The notes under the pieces were generated by a model that saw only the letters and a program-made list of their open reading frames with translations, was not told the origin of the DNA and made no database searches. From an uncultured Bacteroidota bacterium (GTDB taxonomy: Bacteria > Bacteroidota > Bacteroidia > Bacteroidales > P3), in the NCBI GenBank assembly GCA_902777005.1, contig CACYSB010000002.1, positions 62,001 through 126,000 of the forward strand: 64,000 nt of DNA, written 5' to 3'. Positions 40,152 through 50,160 of the stretch are shown here, piece by piece (positions within the stretch are counted from its first letter, which is position 1; every line of letters begins with the position of its first letter). A program made the position numbers and the translations under genes.

Positions 40152-40784
40152 ATGGAGATAAAAGTTTATAACATTAACGGAAGCGAAACCGGTAGAACCA
40201 TCACCCTTGACGATTCTATCTTCGCCATCGAGCCCAACGATCACGCCATCTACCTCGATGTCAAACAGTATCTCGCTGACAACCGCCAGGGCACTGCTAA
40301 AGCCAAGGAGCGCAGCGAGAACGCCCACAGCACTCGTAAGCTGAAACGCCAGAAAGGCACCGGTGGTGCCCGTTCGGGTGATTTGAAGAGCCCCGTGTTC
40401 GTCGGTGGCGGTACAATTTTTGGACCCAAGCCACGCGACTACCGTTTCAAGCTGAACGTCAAAGTGAAACGTCTCGCTCGCCGTAGTGCTCTTGCCTACA
40501 AGGCTAAAGACAACGCCATGACTGTTGTGGAGAACTTCACCTTTGAGGGTCCTAAGACTAAGAAGATGCTTGAGGTGCTCAACAATCTGAAAATCGGCGA
40601 CAAAAAGTCACTTTTTGTGCTTGAGAATCAAAATAATTTCGTATCTTTGTCCGCTAGAAACCTTAAGAACGTTAAGGTGGTAAACGTGTCGCAATTAAAT
40701 ACTTACGACATTGTTAATGCCTCTAATATTGTCGTTTGCGAGGGTTCTTTGAACGAGATTAACCGCGTTTTGGCAACAAAATAA
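40152..40784 (+). CDS. rplD: 50S ribosomal protein L4
   Basis: A 210-residue L4 with the tunnel-lining loop [20 protein letters not shown] intact. The 3' third is more AT-rich than the rest and contains a promoter-like TATCTTTG (40642) inside the reading frame. It lines the nascent-peptide exit tunnel. Confidence 0.97.
   Translation: MEIKVYNINGSETGRTITLDDSIFAIEPNDHAIYLDVKQYLADNRQGTAKAKERSENAHSTRKLKRQKGTGGARSGDLKSPVFVGGGTIFGPKPRDYRFKLNVKVKRLARRSALAYKAKDNAMTVVENFTFEGPKTKKMLEVLNNLKIGDKKSLFVLENQNNFVSLSARNLKNVKVVNVSQLNTYDIVNASNIVVCEGSLNEINRVLATK
40614..40650 (+). promoter_or_regulatory. Possible internal promoter within rplD
   Basis: TATCTTTGT at 40642-40650 inside coding sequence, with TTTG at 40614-40617 at a rather long 24-bp spacing. 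It could boost rplW and downstream genes; may be chance. Confidence 0.3.
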
Positions 40785-40820
40785 GGGAAGAGAGTATAAC
40801 GATTTAAGAAAGTTTAACAA

Positions 40821-41174
40821 ATGATGAACATTATAGTAAAACCGCTGATCAGTGAAAAGATGACCCGCCTTACTGAGGCCGCGGCCAATCCTATCCAGAC
40901 CCGCATACAGCGTAAAAAAGGCATCGCTGCTGCTCCTGCCCAGAACCGCTACGGTTTTGTTGTTGACAAACGCGCCAACAAGATTCAGATTAAGGCTGCC
41001 GTGGAGCAGTTCTACAATGTGAAAGTTGTTGATGTGAATACGATGAACTATGCAGGCAAAGTGAAGTCGCGCTATACTAAAGCCGGTTTCCTTACGGGAC
41101 GCACCAATGCTTTCAAGAAAGCTATCGTCACCCTCGCCGAGGGCGACAGTATCGACTTCTACGCAAGCATTTAA
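40821..41174 (+). CDS. rplW: 50S ribosomal protein L23, with a lineage-specific insertion
   Basis: A 117-residue L23 against about 96 usual. The extra roughly 21 residues (AANPIQTRIQRKKGIAAAPAQ) lie after KPLISEKMTRLTE and before NRYGFVVDKRANK, in the first loop. The remainder (VVDVNTMNYAGKVKSRYTKAGFLTGRTNAFKKAIV) is standard. L23 sits at the tunnel exit and docks trigger factor and SRP. Two ATGs lie side by side at the start. Confidence 0.95.
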   Translation: MMNIIVKPLISEKMTRLTEAAANPIQTRIQRKKGIAAAPAQNRYGFVVDKRANKIQIKAAVEQFYNVKVVDVNTMNYAGKVKSRYTKAGFLTGRTNAFKKAIVTLAEGDSIDFYASI

Positions 41175-41241
41175 GACAATTAGAAAAACAAGTAATAATA
41201 GTTAAGGTCCACTGACAAGAGACCAATAAGAAAACAAAGAA

Positions 41242-42066
41242 ATGGCTTTAAAGAAAATTAAACCCACAACCCCCGGTCAGCGTCACAAGCTGGTTGTCAC
41301 CAATGATGACATTACCGCAACAAGACCGGAGAAAAGCCTTGTGTACGGCATTCGCAAAAGCGGTGGCCGCAACAATCAGGGAAAGATGACCATGCGCTAC
41401 ATTGGCGGTGGTCATAAGAAGCTCTATCGTTTCGTAGACTTCAAGCGTAACAAAGACGGTATCCCCGCCGTTGTGAAGACCATTGAGTATGACCCCAACC
41501 GCAGTTCGCGTATCGCCCTCGTGTGCTATGCCGACGGTGAGAAGAGCTATATTCTCTGCCCCCAGGGTCTGAAGGTTGGACAGACTGTTATGTCTGGTAA
41601 AGGTGTCGCCCCCGAAGTCGGCAACACCCTTCTGCTCGCTGAAATACCTTTCGGTACCCTCATCCACAACATTGAGCTCCGTCCTGGTCAGGGCGCCAAG
41701 ATGGTACGTTCCGCCGGTGCTTACGCACAGCTCATGTCTCGTGATGACAAGTATGCTATCATCAAGATGCCTAGCGGTGAGATGCGTATGATTCTTCAGG
41801 CCTGCCGTGCTACTGTCGGTATCGTCAGCAACCCCGAGCACAACCTTGAAGTCGGTGGTAAGGCTGGTCGTAACCGTCACCTCGGTCGTCGTCCTCGCAA
41901 CCGCGGCGTTGTCATGAACCCCGTTGACCACCCGATGGGCGGTGGTGAAGGCCGTCAGACCGGCGGACATCCCCGTTCGCGTAAGGGTATCCCGGCCAAG
42001 GGCTACAAGACGCGCGCTCCCAAGAAGCAGTCGAGCAAGTACATCGTCGAAAGAAGAAAGAAGTAA
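41242..42066 (+). CDS. rplB: 50S ribosomal protein L2
   Basis: A 274-residue L2, complete ([21 protein letters not shown]-terminal [21 protein letters not shown] with the conserved His). Needed for subunit association and the peptidyl-transferase centre. The next gene, rpsS, is damaged. Confidence 0.98.
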   Translation: MALKKIKPTTPGQRHKLVVTNDDITATRPEKSLVYGIRKSGGRNNQGKMTMRYIGGGHKKLYRFVDFKRNKDGIPAVVKTIEYDPNRSSRIALVCYADGEKSYILCPQGLKVGQTVMSGKGVAPEVGNTLLLAEIPFGTLIHNIELRPGQGAKMVRSAGAYAQLMSRDDKYAIIKMPSGEMRMILQACRATVGIVSNPEHNLEVGGKAGRNRHLGRRPRNRGVVMNPVDHPMGGGEGRQTGGHPRSRKGIPAKGYKTRAPKKQSSKYIVERRKK

Positions 42067-42086
42067 CTCAGTAAAAAGAAGAAACA

Positions 42087-42306
42087 ATGAGTCGTTCATT
42101 AAAGAAAGGTCGTTACCATCAAAACATGGTCTAGGGCTTCGATGATATCGCCCGACTTTGTGGGTCAGACTATTGCTGTTCACAACGGCAACAAGTTCAT
42201 CCCCGTGTACGTCACCGAGAATATGGTGGGTCATAAGCTTGGCGAGTTCGCCCCCACCCGCATCTTCCGCGGCCATGCAGGATCTAAAGATAAAGGTAAA
42301 AAGTAA
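42087..42306 (+). pseudogene. rpsS: 30S ribosomal protein S19 with an internal deletion and frameshift
   Basis: The first eight codons (MSRSLKKG) are normal S19, and from 42112 in a different frame the protein resumes ([23 protein letters not shown]... to [10 protein letters not shown], stop at 42306). About 20 residues that should lie between (the PYIN..KLEKKVL..GKK part) are missing, and the remaining bases are out of frame, so the first frame stops at TAG 42132-42134. S19 is essential and no second copy is seen here. Deletion length is about 62 bp by comparison with the usual S19 length. Assembly error is the likeliest cause. Confidence 0.85.
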
Positions 42307-42319
42307 ACACTGAAAGAAA

Positions 42320-42757
42320 ATGGGACGTAGAAAACATAATAGTGCAGAAGCACGCAAAGAAGCCAACAAGACCATCTATATGGCCAAGTTGATGAATAAC
42401 CCGACGTCGCCTCAGAAAACTCGTCTGGTTGCCGACTTGGTTCGTGGCGTCGATGTAGAGAAAGCCCTCGGTATCCTCCAATACAATCCCAGAGAGTCTG
42501 CTCCCAAGATGCGCAAACTTCTCCTCTCGGCCATAGCCAACTGGCAGGCTAAGAACGAGGGTGTCCGCATGGAAGATGCCAAGCTGTATGTGAAGCAGAT
42601 TATGGTTGATGAAGGTCGCACCATGAAACGTATGCGTACTGCCCCTCAAGGACGCGGTTATCGCATCCGCAAGCGTAGCAATCACATCACCATGATTCTC
42701 GGAAGCCGTCTTGAAGACGCTCCCGTTGCAATGGCTGAAAAGGAAGAAACAAAATAA
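42320..42757 (+). CDS. rplV: 50S ribosomal protein L22
   Basis: A 145-residue L22, complete. The tunnel hairpin GRTMKRMRTAPQGRGYRIRKRSNHITMIL is intact, and the N-terminal SPQKTRLVADLVRGVDVEKAL region is normal. A short acidic C-terminal tail (AMAEKEETK) extends it. Confidence 0.97.
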   Translation: MGRRKHNSAEARKEANKTIYMAKLMNNPTSPQKTRLVADLVRGVDVEKALGILQYNPRESAPKMRKLLLSAIANWQAKNEGVRMEDAKLYVKQIMVDEGRTMKRMRTAPQGRGYRIRKRSNHITMILGSRLEDAPVAMAEKEETK

Positions 42758-42782
42758 GTAACAAAAAAGAAGAAACTAAACA

Positions 42783-43535
42783 ATGGGACAAAAAACTAAC
42801 CCTATTGGAAACAGATTAGGTATTATCCGCGGATGGGATTCTAACTGGTTTGGTGGAAGACGTTTCGAGCAGAAACTTGTTGAGGATGATAAGATTCGTA
42901 GGTATCTCAACGCCCGTCTGGCTAAGGCTGGTATCGCCAAGATTTATATTGAGCGCACCCTGAAACTTCTCACTGTCACCATCAATGCAGCCCGTCCGGG
43001 TCTGATTATCGGTCGTGCTGGTTCTGAAGTTGACAAACTCCGCGAAGAGCTCAAGAAGCTCACCGGCAAAGATGTCCAGATAAACATCAGCGAGGTAAAG
43101 CGTCCTGAAATGGATGCTGTCCTTGTTGCCCAGAACATCGCCAAGCAGATTGAAGGCCGTATCCAGTACCGTCGTGCCATCAAGAATGCCATCACTTCTA
43201 CCATGCGCATTGGTGCCGAAGGTATCAAGGTTTCTATCAGCGGCCGTATTGGTGGTGCTGAGATTGCCCGTAGTGAGCACTTCAAAGAGGGTCGCACTCC
43301 GCTGCACACCCTCCGTGCTGACATAGACTACGCCAATGCAGAGGCTCATACCACTTATGGTCGTATTGGTATCAAGGTGTGGATTTGCCGTGGTGTCATA
43401 TATGGCAAACCCGAATTGGTATCGTCCACCGTTGGAGGCCAGCAGAAGGATCATCGTACTGGCATTGGTGCCGGCCGCCGTCCGGAAGGTGGTGCCCCTC
43501 GTCGTCGTCAGGGCGGTAACAGAAACAGTAAATAA
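42783..43535 (+). CDS. rpsC: 30S ribosomal protein S3
   Basis: A 250-residue S3, complete: [14 protein letters not shown] start, KH domain ([24 protein letters not shown]), and C-terminal domain ([20 protein letters not shown]). It sits at the mRNA entrance with helicase activity. The C-terminus is basic ([20 protein letters not shown]). Confidence 0.98.
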   Translation: MGQKTNPIGNRLGIIRGWDSNWFGGRRFEQKLVEDDKIRRYLNARLAKAGIAKIYIERTLKLLTVTINAARPGLIIGRAGSEVDKLREELKKLTGKDVQINISEVKRPEMDAVLVAQNIAKQIEGRIQYRRAIKNAITSTMRIGAEGIKVSISGRIGGAEIARSEHFKEGRTPLHTLRADIDYANAEAHTTYGRIGIKVWICRGVIYGKPELVSSTVGGQQKDHRTGIGAGRRPEGGAPRRRQGGNRNSK

Positions 43536-43583
43536 CACGAGCGTTTAACATAAAGTGTGGTAAACACTAAACAATAAGAAGAA

Positions 43584-44006
43584 ATGTTACAACCTAAGAA
43601 AACAAGATACAGAAAGCAGCAGAAAGGCAAAATCAAAGGTAATGCCTTCCGTGGACATGAACTCGCCTTTGGTACCTTTGGCATCAAGTCGCTTGAGACC
43701 TGCTTTATCACCGGTCGTCAGATTGAGGCTGCTCGTCAAGCTGTAACACGTCACATGAAACGTGAAGGTCAGATTTGGATTCGCATCTTCCCGGACAAAC
43801 CTATTACCAAGAAGCCTAACGAGGTTCGTATGGGTAAGGGAAAAGGTGCTCCTGAATACTTCGTTGCCCGTGTGATGCCTGGCACAATGCTTTTTGAGTG
43901 CGAGGGCGTTCCTATGGATGTCGCCAAGGAGGCTCTGCGTCTCGCTGCACAGAAGCTCCCCATCTCGACCAAGTTTGTCGTCAAAAGAGACTATATTGAA
44001 GAATAA
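43584..44006 (+). CDS. rplP: 50S ribosomal protein L16
   Basis: A 140-residue L16 ([39 protein letters not shown]), complete. It organises the A-site region of the 50S subunit. Confidence 0.98.
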   Translation: MLQPKKTRYRKQQKGKIKGNAFRGHELAFGTFGIKSLETCFITGRQIEAARQAVTRHMKREGQIWIRIFPDKPITKKPNEVRMGKGKGAPEYFVARVMPGTMLFECEGVPMDVAKEALRLAAQKLPISTKFVVKRDYIEE

Positions 44007-44026
44007 AAAGAAGCACCACTACAGTC

Positions 44027-44230
44027 ATGAAGAATGAAATCGTTTTAAAGGAGCTCTCGACTGCTGAATTGAAGGAGAAACTCGACACCGAGCGTGCACT
44101 CTACCAGAAGATGCTCATGAGCCACGCTGTCTCGCCCCTCGAGAATCCCAACAAAATTAAAGAAAGTAGAAAAAACATTGCCCGCTGCCTTACCGAGCTC
44201 CGCGCGCGTGAAATCGCCGCCCAAAAGTAA
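44027..44230 (+). CDS. rpmC: 50S ribosomal protein L29
   Basis: A 67-residue L29 (KELSTAELKEKLDTERALYQK; ENPNKIKESRKNIARCLTELRARE), two helices, normal length. At the tunnel exit beside L23. Confidence 0.95.
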   Translation: MKNEIVLKELSTAELKEKLDTERALYQKMLMSHAVSPLENPNKIKESRKNIARCLTELRAREIAAQK

Positions 44231-44261
44231 GTATGGCAATTAGTAAAATCCAATTCTAAAG

Positions 44262-44516
44262 ATGGAAAGAAATTTAAGAAAAGAAAGAATCGGTGTTGTG
44301 GTCAGCAACAAGATGGACAAGTCTATCGTGATTCTTGTCGAGCGTAAGGTAAAACACCCGAAGTACGGCAAGTTCGTGAAGAAGTCCACCAAATTTATGG
44401 CCCACGACGAGAAGAACGAGGCTGGCATGGGTGATACCGTCCGTATTATGGAGACGCGTCCTTTGAGCAAGAACAAATGCTGGCGACTGGTTGATATCGT
44501 CGAGAAGGCTAAGTAA
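44262..44516 (+). CDS. rpsQ: 30S ribosomal protein S17
   Basis: An 84-residue S17 with the OB fold and the signature [20 protein letters not shown]. Complete. Confidence 0.97.
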   Translation: MERNLRKERIGVVVSNKMDKSIVILVERKVKHPKYGKFVKKSTKFMAHDEKNEAGMGDTVRIMETRPLSKNKCWRLVDIVEKAK

Positions 44517-44540
44517 CCACTATTAGAAAAACAATAAGAA

Positions 44541-44909
44541 ATGATACAGCAAGAAACCAGAATGACAGTTGCCGACAACAGTGGTGCTAAGAGCGCCCTG
44601 TGCATCCGTGTCCTCGGTGGTACCAAGAAGCGTTATGCTTCCATTGGCGACACCATCGTTGTGGCTATCAAGGATGCTATCCCTTCAGGCAACGTGAAGA
44701 AAGGTAGCGTGTCGAAAGCAGTCGTCGTGCGCACCAAGAAAGAAATTCGTCGCAATGATGGTTCCTACATCCGCTTCGACGATAATGCCTGCGTTCTGCT
44801 CACCGCTGCCGATGAGCTCCGTGGCACTCGTATTTTTGGCCCGGTGGGTCGTGAACTACGCGAGAAACAGTTTATGAAAATTGTCTCTCTCGCTCCCGAA
44901 GTATTGTAA
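44541..44909 (+). CDS. rplN: 50S ribosomal protein L14
   Basis: A 122-residue L14 ([48 protein letters not shown]), complete and of normal length. Subunit-interface protein. Confidence 0.98.
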   Translation: MIQQETRMTVADNSGAKSALCIRVLGGTKKRYASIGDTIVVAIKDAIPSGNVKKGSVSKAVVVRTKKEIRRNDGSYIRFDDNACVLLTAADELRGTRIFGPVGRELREKQFMKIVSLAPEVL

Positions 44910-44929
44910 ACAATAAAAGAAAAGAAGAA

Positions 44930-45244
44930 ATGAAATTGCACGTTAAGAAAGGGGATATGGTTCAGGTTATCGCCGGCGACGATAAAGGTAAGATCGCTAA
45001 GGTGCTGAAGGTTTATCCCGAAAAGAACCGCGCCATCGTCGAGGGTGTCAACGTGAATAAGAAGCATACCAAACCCAATGCGAAGAATACGCAGGGAGGT
45101 ATTGTTGAGCAGGAAGCTCCCATTCACATTTCCAACCTTATGGTTGTTGTCGGTAAAACCCCCACAAAGGTTGGCCGTCGTGTCGATGAAAAGACTGGCA
45201 AAATAGTCCGTTATTCTAAAAAAACAGGGGAGGAGATTAAATAA
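44930..45244 (+). CDS. rplX: 50S ribosomal protein L24
   Basis: A 104-residue L24 with its KOW motif ([28 protein letters not shown]). An assembly initiator of the 50S subunit. Its TAA shares one base with the rplE ATG (TAATG), the only overlap in the operon. Confidence 0.97.
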   Translation: MKLHVKKGDMVQVIAGDDKGKIAKVLKVYPEKNRAIVEGVNVNKKHTKPNAKNTQGGIVEQEAPIHISNLMVVVGKTPTKVGRRVDEKTGKIVRYSKKTGEEIK

Positions 45245-45804
45245 TGGCTTACATTCCAACATTAAAAACCAAGTACAAAGAGGAAATTCTGCCCGCTCTG
45301 ATGAAAGAGTACGGATACAAGACTGTCATGCAGGCTCCTCGTCTGAAAAAAATAACCCTCAATCAGGGTCTTGGCAAGGCTGCTATAGCCGACAAGAAAG
45401 TCATTGATAAAGGCATTGAGGAGATGACTGCCATCACTGGCCAGAAGGCTGTGGCTACCAAGTCGCGCAAAGATATCTCGAATTTTAAGCTGCGTCGCGG
45501 TATGCCTATTGGTGTCCGTGTGACCCTCCGTGGCGAACGCATGTATGAGTTCTTGGAGCGTCTCGTTACAGCTTCCATTCCCCGTATTCGCGATTTTCGC
45601 GGCATCAATGACAAGGGATTCGACGGCAAAGGTAACTATACTTTCGGTATTGCCGAGCAGATTATCTTCCCCGAGATTGATATCGACAAGATTGACCGTA
45701 TCCAGGGTATGGACATTACCTTCGTTACATCGGCACAGACCGACAAAGAGGCTATGTCACTGCTCAAGGAGTTTGGTCTTCCGTTTAAGAATCAACAAAA
45801 ATAA
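45244..45804 (+). CDS. rplE: 50S ribosomal protein L5
   Basis: A 186-residue L5 ([48 protein letters not shown]), complete. It binds 5S rRNA. Overlaps rplX by one base. Confidence 0.98.
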   Translation: MAYIPTLKTKYKEEILPALMKEYGYKTVMQAPRLKKITLNQGLGKAAIADKKVIDKGIEEMTAITGQKAVATKSRKDISNFKLRRGMPIGVRVTLRGERMYEFLERLVTASIPRIRDFRGINDKGFDGKGNYTFGIAEQIIFPEIDIDKIDRIQGMDITFVTSAQTDKEAMSLLKEFGLPFKNQQK

Positions 45805-45809
45805 GCATA

Positions 45810-46109
45810 ATGGCTAAAGAATCAATCAAAGCAAGAGAGCGCAAAAGAGCAAAAATGGTTGCCAAGTACGCTGCCAAACGCGCTGCCCTGAAAGAAATCG
45901 TCCGTACCGGCGAACCTGAGGATGTTGAGAAGGCTGTCATCGCCCTTCAGAAGCTTCCGAAGAATGCCTGTCCCATCCGTCAGCACAACCGCTGTCAGCT
46001 TACCGGTCGCCCGAAAGGCTACATGCGCCAGTTCGGCATTTCGCGTATCAACTTCCGAGAGATGGCTGTTTCCGGCCTTATCCCCGGTGTGAAGAAAGCC
46101 AGTTGGTAA
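45810..46109 (+). CDS. rpsN: 30S ribosomal protein S14 (long form)
   Basis: A 99-residue S14 of the long, zinc-free type; the four-Cys zinc ribbon of the short form is absent. [34 protein letters not shown] and [11 protein letters not shown] are standard. Confidence 0.97.
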   Translation: MAKESIKARERKRAKMVAKYAAKRAALKEIVRTGEPEDVEKAVIALQKLPKNACPIRQHNRCQLTGRPKGYMRQFGISRINFREMAVSGLIPGVKKASW

Positions 46110-46112
46110 AAA

Positions 46113-46145
46113 AAAGAAGAAATAGTAATTTATTGGTAGCTTTGC
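46113..46145 (+). promoter_or_regulatory. Internal promoter between rpsN and rpsH
   Basis: TTGG at 46113-46116 and TAGCTTTGC at 46137-46145, spacing 20 bp, in the longest spacer of this part of the operon; rpsH starts 47 bp later. It would give the spc block its own transcript. Confidence 0.7.
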
Positions 46146-46192
46146 AAGTTGGCATAACACCAATACTACAAAACTTAAAATCAAAAATTAAA

Positions 46193-46594
46193 ATGGTAAC
46201 AGATCCTATTGCAGATTACTTAACCCGTATGCGCAACGCCATTGCCGCCAAGCACCGCGTGGTTGAAATCCCCGGCTCCAAGCTCAAGAGAGAGATGACC
46301 AAAATTCTCTTTGAGAAAGGTTACATCTTGAACTATAAGTTCGAGAATGAAGGAGCTCACAACCAGAGCATCAAGATTGCTCTTAAGTATCACCCCGTCA
46401 CCAAGCAGTCGGCCATTGCCGAATTGAAGCGCGTCTCCACCCCAGGTCTGCGCAAATATGTGTCGGTTGACGAGATGCCCCGTGTGCTTAATGGCCTCGG
46501 TATCGCTATTGTCTCCACCTCCAAAGGTCTGATGACCGACAAAGAGGCTCGTACTCTCAACGTAGGTGGTGAGGTTTTATGTTACATCAGCTAA
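46193..46594 (+). CDS. rpsH: 30S ribosomal protein S8
   Basis: A 133-residue S8 (TDPIADYLTRMRNAIAAKHR ... STSKGLMTDKEARTLNVGGEVLCYIS), complete. The ATG at 46193 fits all S8 proteins; the open frame back to 46103 crosses the internal promoter. In E. coli S8 represses the spc block by binding mRNA near rplE; whether that applies here is unknown. Confidence 0.97.
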   Translation: MVTDPIADYLTRMRNAIAAKHRVVEIPGSKLKREMTKILFEKGYILNYKFENEGAHNQSIKIALKYHPVTKQSAIAELKRVSTPGLRKYVSVDEMPRVLNGLGIAIVSTSKGLMTDKEARTLNVGGEVLCYIS

Positions 46595-46615
46595 TCAAAG
46601 AGAGGAGAATAGAAA

Positions 46616-47170
46616 ATGTCAAGAATAGGTAAAATGCCCATTCACCTTCCCAAAGGTGTAGAAGTGAAGATTTCTGACGACAATGTGCTGACCGTGAAAG
46701 GCCCTCTCGGAGAGCTAAGCCAGAAAGTGAACCCCATGATTGAGATGAAAGTTGAAGATGGCGTGCTCCATTTCAACCGGCCCAATGATGAGAAAGAGAC
46801 AAAAGCCCAGCACGGCCTCTATCGTGCCCTTGCCGCTAACATGGTGAAAGGTGTCAGCGAAGGCTTCAAGACCGTTCAGGAGGTTATCGGTGTCGGTTAC
46901 AAAGTGCAGGCTACCGGCAATATTATGGAGATGGATCTCGGCTACTCTCACAAGATTTTCTTCGAGCTTGCTCCCGAAATCAAGGTTGAGACAGTTACTG
47001 AGAAGGGTAAGAACCCCATCATTACCATGACAAGCTGCGACAAGCAAATCCTTGGTCAGGCCGCTGCAAAGATTCGGTCGCTTCGTAAACCTGAACCTTA
47101 TAAGGGTAAAGGTATCCGTTTCCAGGGTGAAGAGATTCGCAAGAAAGCTGGTAAAGCTGCTGCTAAATAA
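46616..47170 (+). CDS. rplF: 50S ribosomal protein L6
   Basis: A 184-residue L6 ([21 protein letters not shown]; signature [22 protein letters not shown]), complete. Near the GTPase-associated centre. Confidence 0.98.
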   Translation: MSRIGKMPIHLPKGVEVKISDDNVLTVKGPLGELSQKVNPMIEMKVEDGVLHFNRPNDEKETKAQHGLYRALAANMVKGVSEGFKTVQEVIGVGYKVQATGNIMEMDLGYSHKIFFELAPEIKVETVTEKGKNPIITMTSCDKQILGQAAAKIRSLRKPEPYKGKGIRFQGEEIRKKAGKAAAK

Positions 47171-47211
47171 GTTTTAGTTTAGAAAACTTACAAGCCAAAA
47201 AGAAAAATATT

Positions 47212-47565
47212 ATGGCAACAAAGAAAGATATAAGAAGAACAAAGATTAAATTCCGCATTCGTCATAAAGTCAGCGGTACCGCTGAGATGCCTCGCCTGAC
47301 GGTGTTTAGAAGCAACAAGGAAATTTATGCCCAGGTGATTGACGATGTAAAAGGTGTGACACTGACCGCAGCCTCTTCTAAAGAGAAAGGCTTTGAAAAG
47401 AGTGGCACAAAGAGTGAAGTGGCAGCGAAGGTCGGCAAGACTGTCGCCGAGCGTGCCATTGCCGCTGGTATCAATACAGTTGTTTTTGACCGTAATGGTT
47501 ACCTCTATCATGGCCGCGTGAAGAGCTTGGCTGATGGTGCCAGAGAAGGTGGTTTAAAATTCTAA
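47212..47565 (+). CDS. rplR: 50S ribosomal protein L18
   Basis: A 117-residue L18 ([48 protein letters not shown]), complete. Binds 5S rRNA with L5. Confidence 0.97.
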   Translation: MATKKDIRRTKIKFRIRHKVSGTAEMPRLTVFRSNKEIYAQVIDDVKGVTLTAASSKEKGFEKSGTKSEVAAKVGKTVAERAIAAGINTVVFDRNGYLYHGRVKSLADGAREGGLKF

Positions 47566-47572
47566 TAAAGTC

Positions 47573-48091
47573 ATGGCAGAATTAAACGTTAATAGAGTTA
47601 AATCGAGCGACATTGAGTTCAAAGATCGTCTTGTCGCAATCAATCGTGTCACGAAAGTCACCAAAGGTGGTCGCACGTTCACCTTTGCTGCCATCGTCGT
47701 TATTGGAAATGAGAATGGTGTTGTCGGCTATGGTCTTGGAAAAGCCAAGGAGGTTCAGGCCGCAGTCCAGAAGGGTGTCGATGATGCCAAGAAGAACCTT
47801 ATCCGTGTTCCTGTGCTGAAGGGTACTATCCCCCACGAGCAAATGGGTAAGTACAGCGGCGCCAAGGTCTTCCTGAAACCCGCAGCTCCTGGTACCGGTG
47901 TTATCGCCGGTGGTGCTATGCGTGCCGTCTTGGAGAGTGTCGGTGTGAAGGATGTTCTTGCCAAGTGCAAAGGTTCGTCGAATCCCCACAGTGTTGTGAA
48001 GGCTACTATCAATGCCCTTCTCCAGATGAAGGATCCTTACATGGTTGCCCAGCTCCGTGGTGTTACACTCGATAAAGTGTTTAACGGTTAA
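47573..48091 (+). CDS. rpsE: 30S ribosomal protein S5
   Basis: A 172-residue S5 ([47 protein letters not shown]-like fold with [12 protein letters not shown]), complete. It contributes to translational accuracy. Confidence 0.98.
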   Translation: MAELNVNRVKSSDIEFKDRLVAINRVTKVTKGGRTFTFAAIVVIGNENGVVGYGLGKAKEVQAAVQKGVDDAKKNLIRVPVLKGTIPHEQMGKYSGAKVFLKPAAPGTGVIAGGAMRAVLESVGVKDVLAKCKGSSNPHSVVKATINALLQMKDPYMVAQLRGVTLDKVFNG

Positions 48092-48110
48092 ATAATAGGA
48101 GAATAGTGTT

Positions 48111-48296
48111 ATGGCAGAAAAGAAACTCAGAATTAAACAGGTCAGAAGCATTATTGGCCGTCCGGCTCGCCAGAAGCGTACCATGGAGGCTCTTGGTCTT
48201 CGTCGTATCAACCATACCCGCGAGGTGGTCGCCACCCCTCAAATTCTCGGTATGATTGACAGCGTCAAGCATCTCCTCTCCGTTGAAGAAATTTAA
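48111..48296 (+). CDS. rpmD: 50S ribosomal protein L30
   Basis: A 61-residue L30 (KLRIKQVRSIIGRPARQKRT; ALGLRRINHTREVVATPQIL), complete, normal length. Confidence 0.96.
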   Translation: MAEKKLRIKQVRSIIGRPARQKRTMEALGLRRINHTREVVATPQILGMIDSVKHLLSVEEI

Positions 48297-48325
48297 ATCA
48301 CGTAAACTTAAGAAAGGAAAATATA

Positions 48326-48775
48326 ATGAACTTAAGCAATCTTAAACCCGCCAACGGTTCTATCAAACATTCGAAGCGCATCGGTCGTGGTGCAGGTTCT
48401 GGCAAAGGCGGTACCGCCACTCGCGGAAACAAGGGTGCTAAGGCTCGTTCCGGTTACCACCAGAAGGTTGGATTCGAGGGCGGCCAGATGCCTCTCTATC
48501 GCCGCGTGCCTAAGTTCGGCTTCAAAAATCTCAACCGTGTCGAGTATGTCGGCATTAACCTTGACACCCTCAACACTCTTGCTGAAACCAAGAATATTAC
48601 TGATTTCAACATTGATGTATTGAAGCAGAACGGTCTTATCTCGGGCAAGGATATGATTAAGATTCTTGGCCGTGGTGAGTTGACAAAGGCTGTCAACGTC
48701 ACTGCCCACGCTTTCTCGGCTACTGCCAAGAAGGCTATCGAGGACAAGGGTGGCGTCGCTACTGTTATTGAATAA
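48326..48775 (+). CDS. rplO: 50S ribosomal protein L15
   Basis: A 149-residue L15 (NLSNLKPANGSIKHSKRIGRGAGSGKGGTATRG start and a glycine-rich N-terminal arm), complete. It ends 14 bp before secY. Confidence 0.97.
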   Translation: MNLSNLKPANGSIKHSKRIGRGAGSGKGGTATRGNKGAKARSGYHQKVGFEGGQMPLYRRVPKFGFKNLNRVEYVGINLDTLNTLAETKNITDFNIDVLKQNGLISGKDMIKILGRGELTKAVNVTAHAFSATAKKAIEDKGGVATVIE

Positions 48776-48789
48776 AACAATTTGTTACA

Positions 48790-50145
48790 ATGAAGCGATT
48801 TATACAGACACTTAAAAACATCTGGTCAATTGAGGATCTTCGGAAGAGAATACTCTATACCCTTGGGTTAGTACTTATCTATCGTATTGGTTCTTATGTT
48901 GTGCTTCCAGGTGTTGACCCCTCGCAGTTGCAGGGATTGCAGAAACAGGGCTCCGAAGGACTGATGGGACTCCTCAATATGTTCTCCGGTGGAGCTTTCT
49001 CCAATGCCTCTATTTTTGCTCTGGGTATCATGCCTTACATCACAGCCTCGATTGTTATTCAGCTGCTGGTGATGGTTGTGCCTTATTTCCAGAAGATGCA
49101 ACGTGAAGGTGAAAGTGGCCGTAGAAAAATGAACCAAATCACTCGTTGGCTTACCGTCATTGTCACAGCCATGCAGGCTCCTGCCTACATCACCAATATG
49201 ATGTATCAGCTTGGTGCTTCCTCCACTGCTATCTATCCGTTCGACGGTAGTGCTCCTTCTCTGTTCTTCTGGATATCGAGTATAATCATACTTATCAGTG
49301 GAACTCTGTTTGTGATGTGGCTTGGTGAGCGTATTACTGACAAGGGTGTTGGCAACGGTATCTCGCTTTTGATTATGATTGGTATCATCGCCCGTCTGCC
49401 GTTTGCTCTGTTCGGTGAGTTTGCTTCTCGCTGGTCAGAGGGTGGAGGCTTGGTGATGTTCCTTGTCGAACTTGTCGTTCTGCTTGCAGTTATTCTGCTC
49501 GTCATACTTCTTGTCCAGGGTACCCGTCGTATTCCTGTGCAGTATGCCAAGCGTATTGTTGGCAATAAGCAGTATGGTGGTGTCCGCCAGTACATTCCTA
49601 TCAAGGTCAATGCTGCTGGTGTTATGCCTATCATTTTTGCCCAGGCCATCATGTTCCTGCCCATAACTTTCATGGGTTTCACCGGTAACAGCAGTTCCAA
49701 GTTCGCCATGGCTTTCGCCGATTATAACAGTTTCTGGTACAATCTGGTGTTCGCCATCCTCGTGGTTCTGTTCACTTATTTCTACACAGCTATTGCTATC
49801 AACCCCAACCAGATGGCAGAAGATATGAAGAAGAATGGTGGTTTTATTCCTGGCGTTAAACCTGGTAAGAAAACTGCCGAGTACCTTGAGGGTATCCTTT
49901 CCAAGATTACCCTCCCGGGTTCTATCTTCCTTGCTATCGTTGCCATTTTGCCCGCCGTTGTACGTCTGTTTGGTGTCAACACCCAGTTTGCCCAGTTCTA
50001 TGGCGGTACCTCTCTGCTGATTCTTGTCGGTGTCATTCTTGACACTCTTCAGCAGATTGAAAGCCACCTGCTCATGCGTCACTATGACGGTTTGACAAAA
50101 ACTGGACGTATCAAAGGTCGTACCTCAATGTCAATTCAAGCGTAA
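48790..50145 (+). CDS. secY: Preprotein translocase subunit SecY
   Basis: A 451-residue channel protein with ten membrane helices and the plug region after helix 1. Family signatures: ALGIMPYITASIVIQLLVMVVPYF and RRIPVQYAKR (cytosolic loop, SecA/ribosome contact), and YFYTAIAINPNQMAEDMKKNGGFIPG. It forms the inner-membrane Sec channel with SecE/SecG. Confidence 0.98.
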   Translation: MKRFIQTLKNIWSIEDLRKRILYTLGLVLIYRIGSYVVLPGVDPSQLQGLQKQGSEGLMGLLNMFSGGAFSNASIFALGIMPYITASIVIQLLVMVVPYFQKMQREGESGRRKMNQITRWLTVIVTAMQAPAYITNMMYQLGASSTAIYPFDGSAPSLFFWISSIIILISGTLFVMWLGERITDKGVGNGISLLIMIGIIARLPFALFGEFASRWSEGGGLVMFLVELVVLLAVILLVILLVQGTRRIPVQYAKRIVGNKQYGGVRQYIPIKVNAAGVMPIIFAQAIMFLPITFMGFTGNSSSKFAMAFADYNSFWYNLVFAILVVLFTYFYTAIAINPNQMAEDMKKNGGFIPGVKPGKKTAEYLEGILSKITLPGSIFLAIVAILPAVVRLFGVNTQFAQFYGGTSLLILVGVILDTLQQIESHLLMRHYDGLTKTGRIKGRTSMSIQA

Positions 50146-50160
50146 AGCGTGAATAATAGG

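Noticed and set aside
42087-42306. Programmed frameshifting in rpsS
   Set aside because: A shift could rejoin the frames but cannot supply the roughly 20 missing conserved residues.
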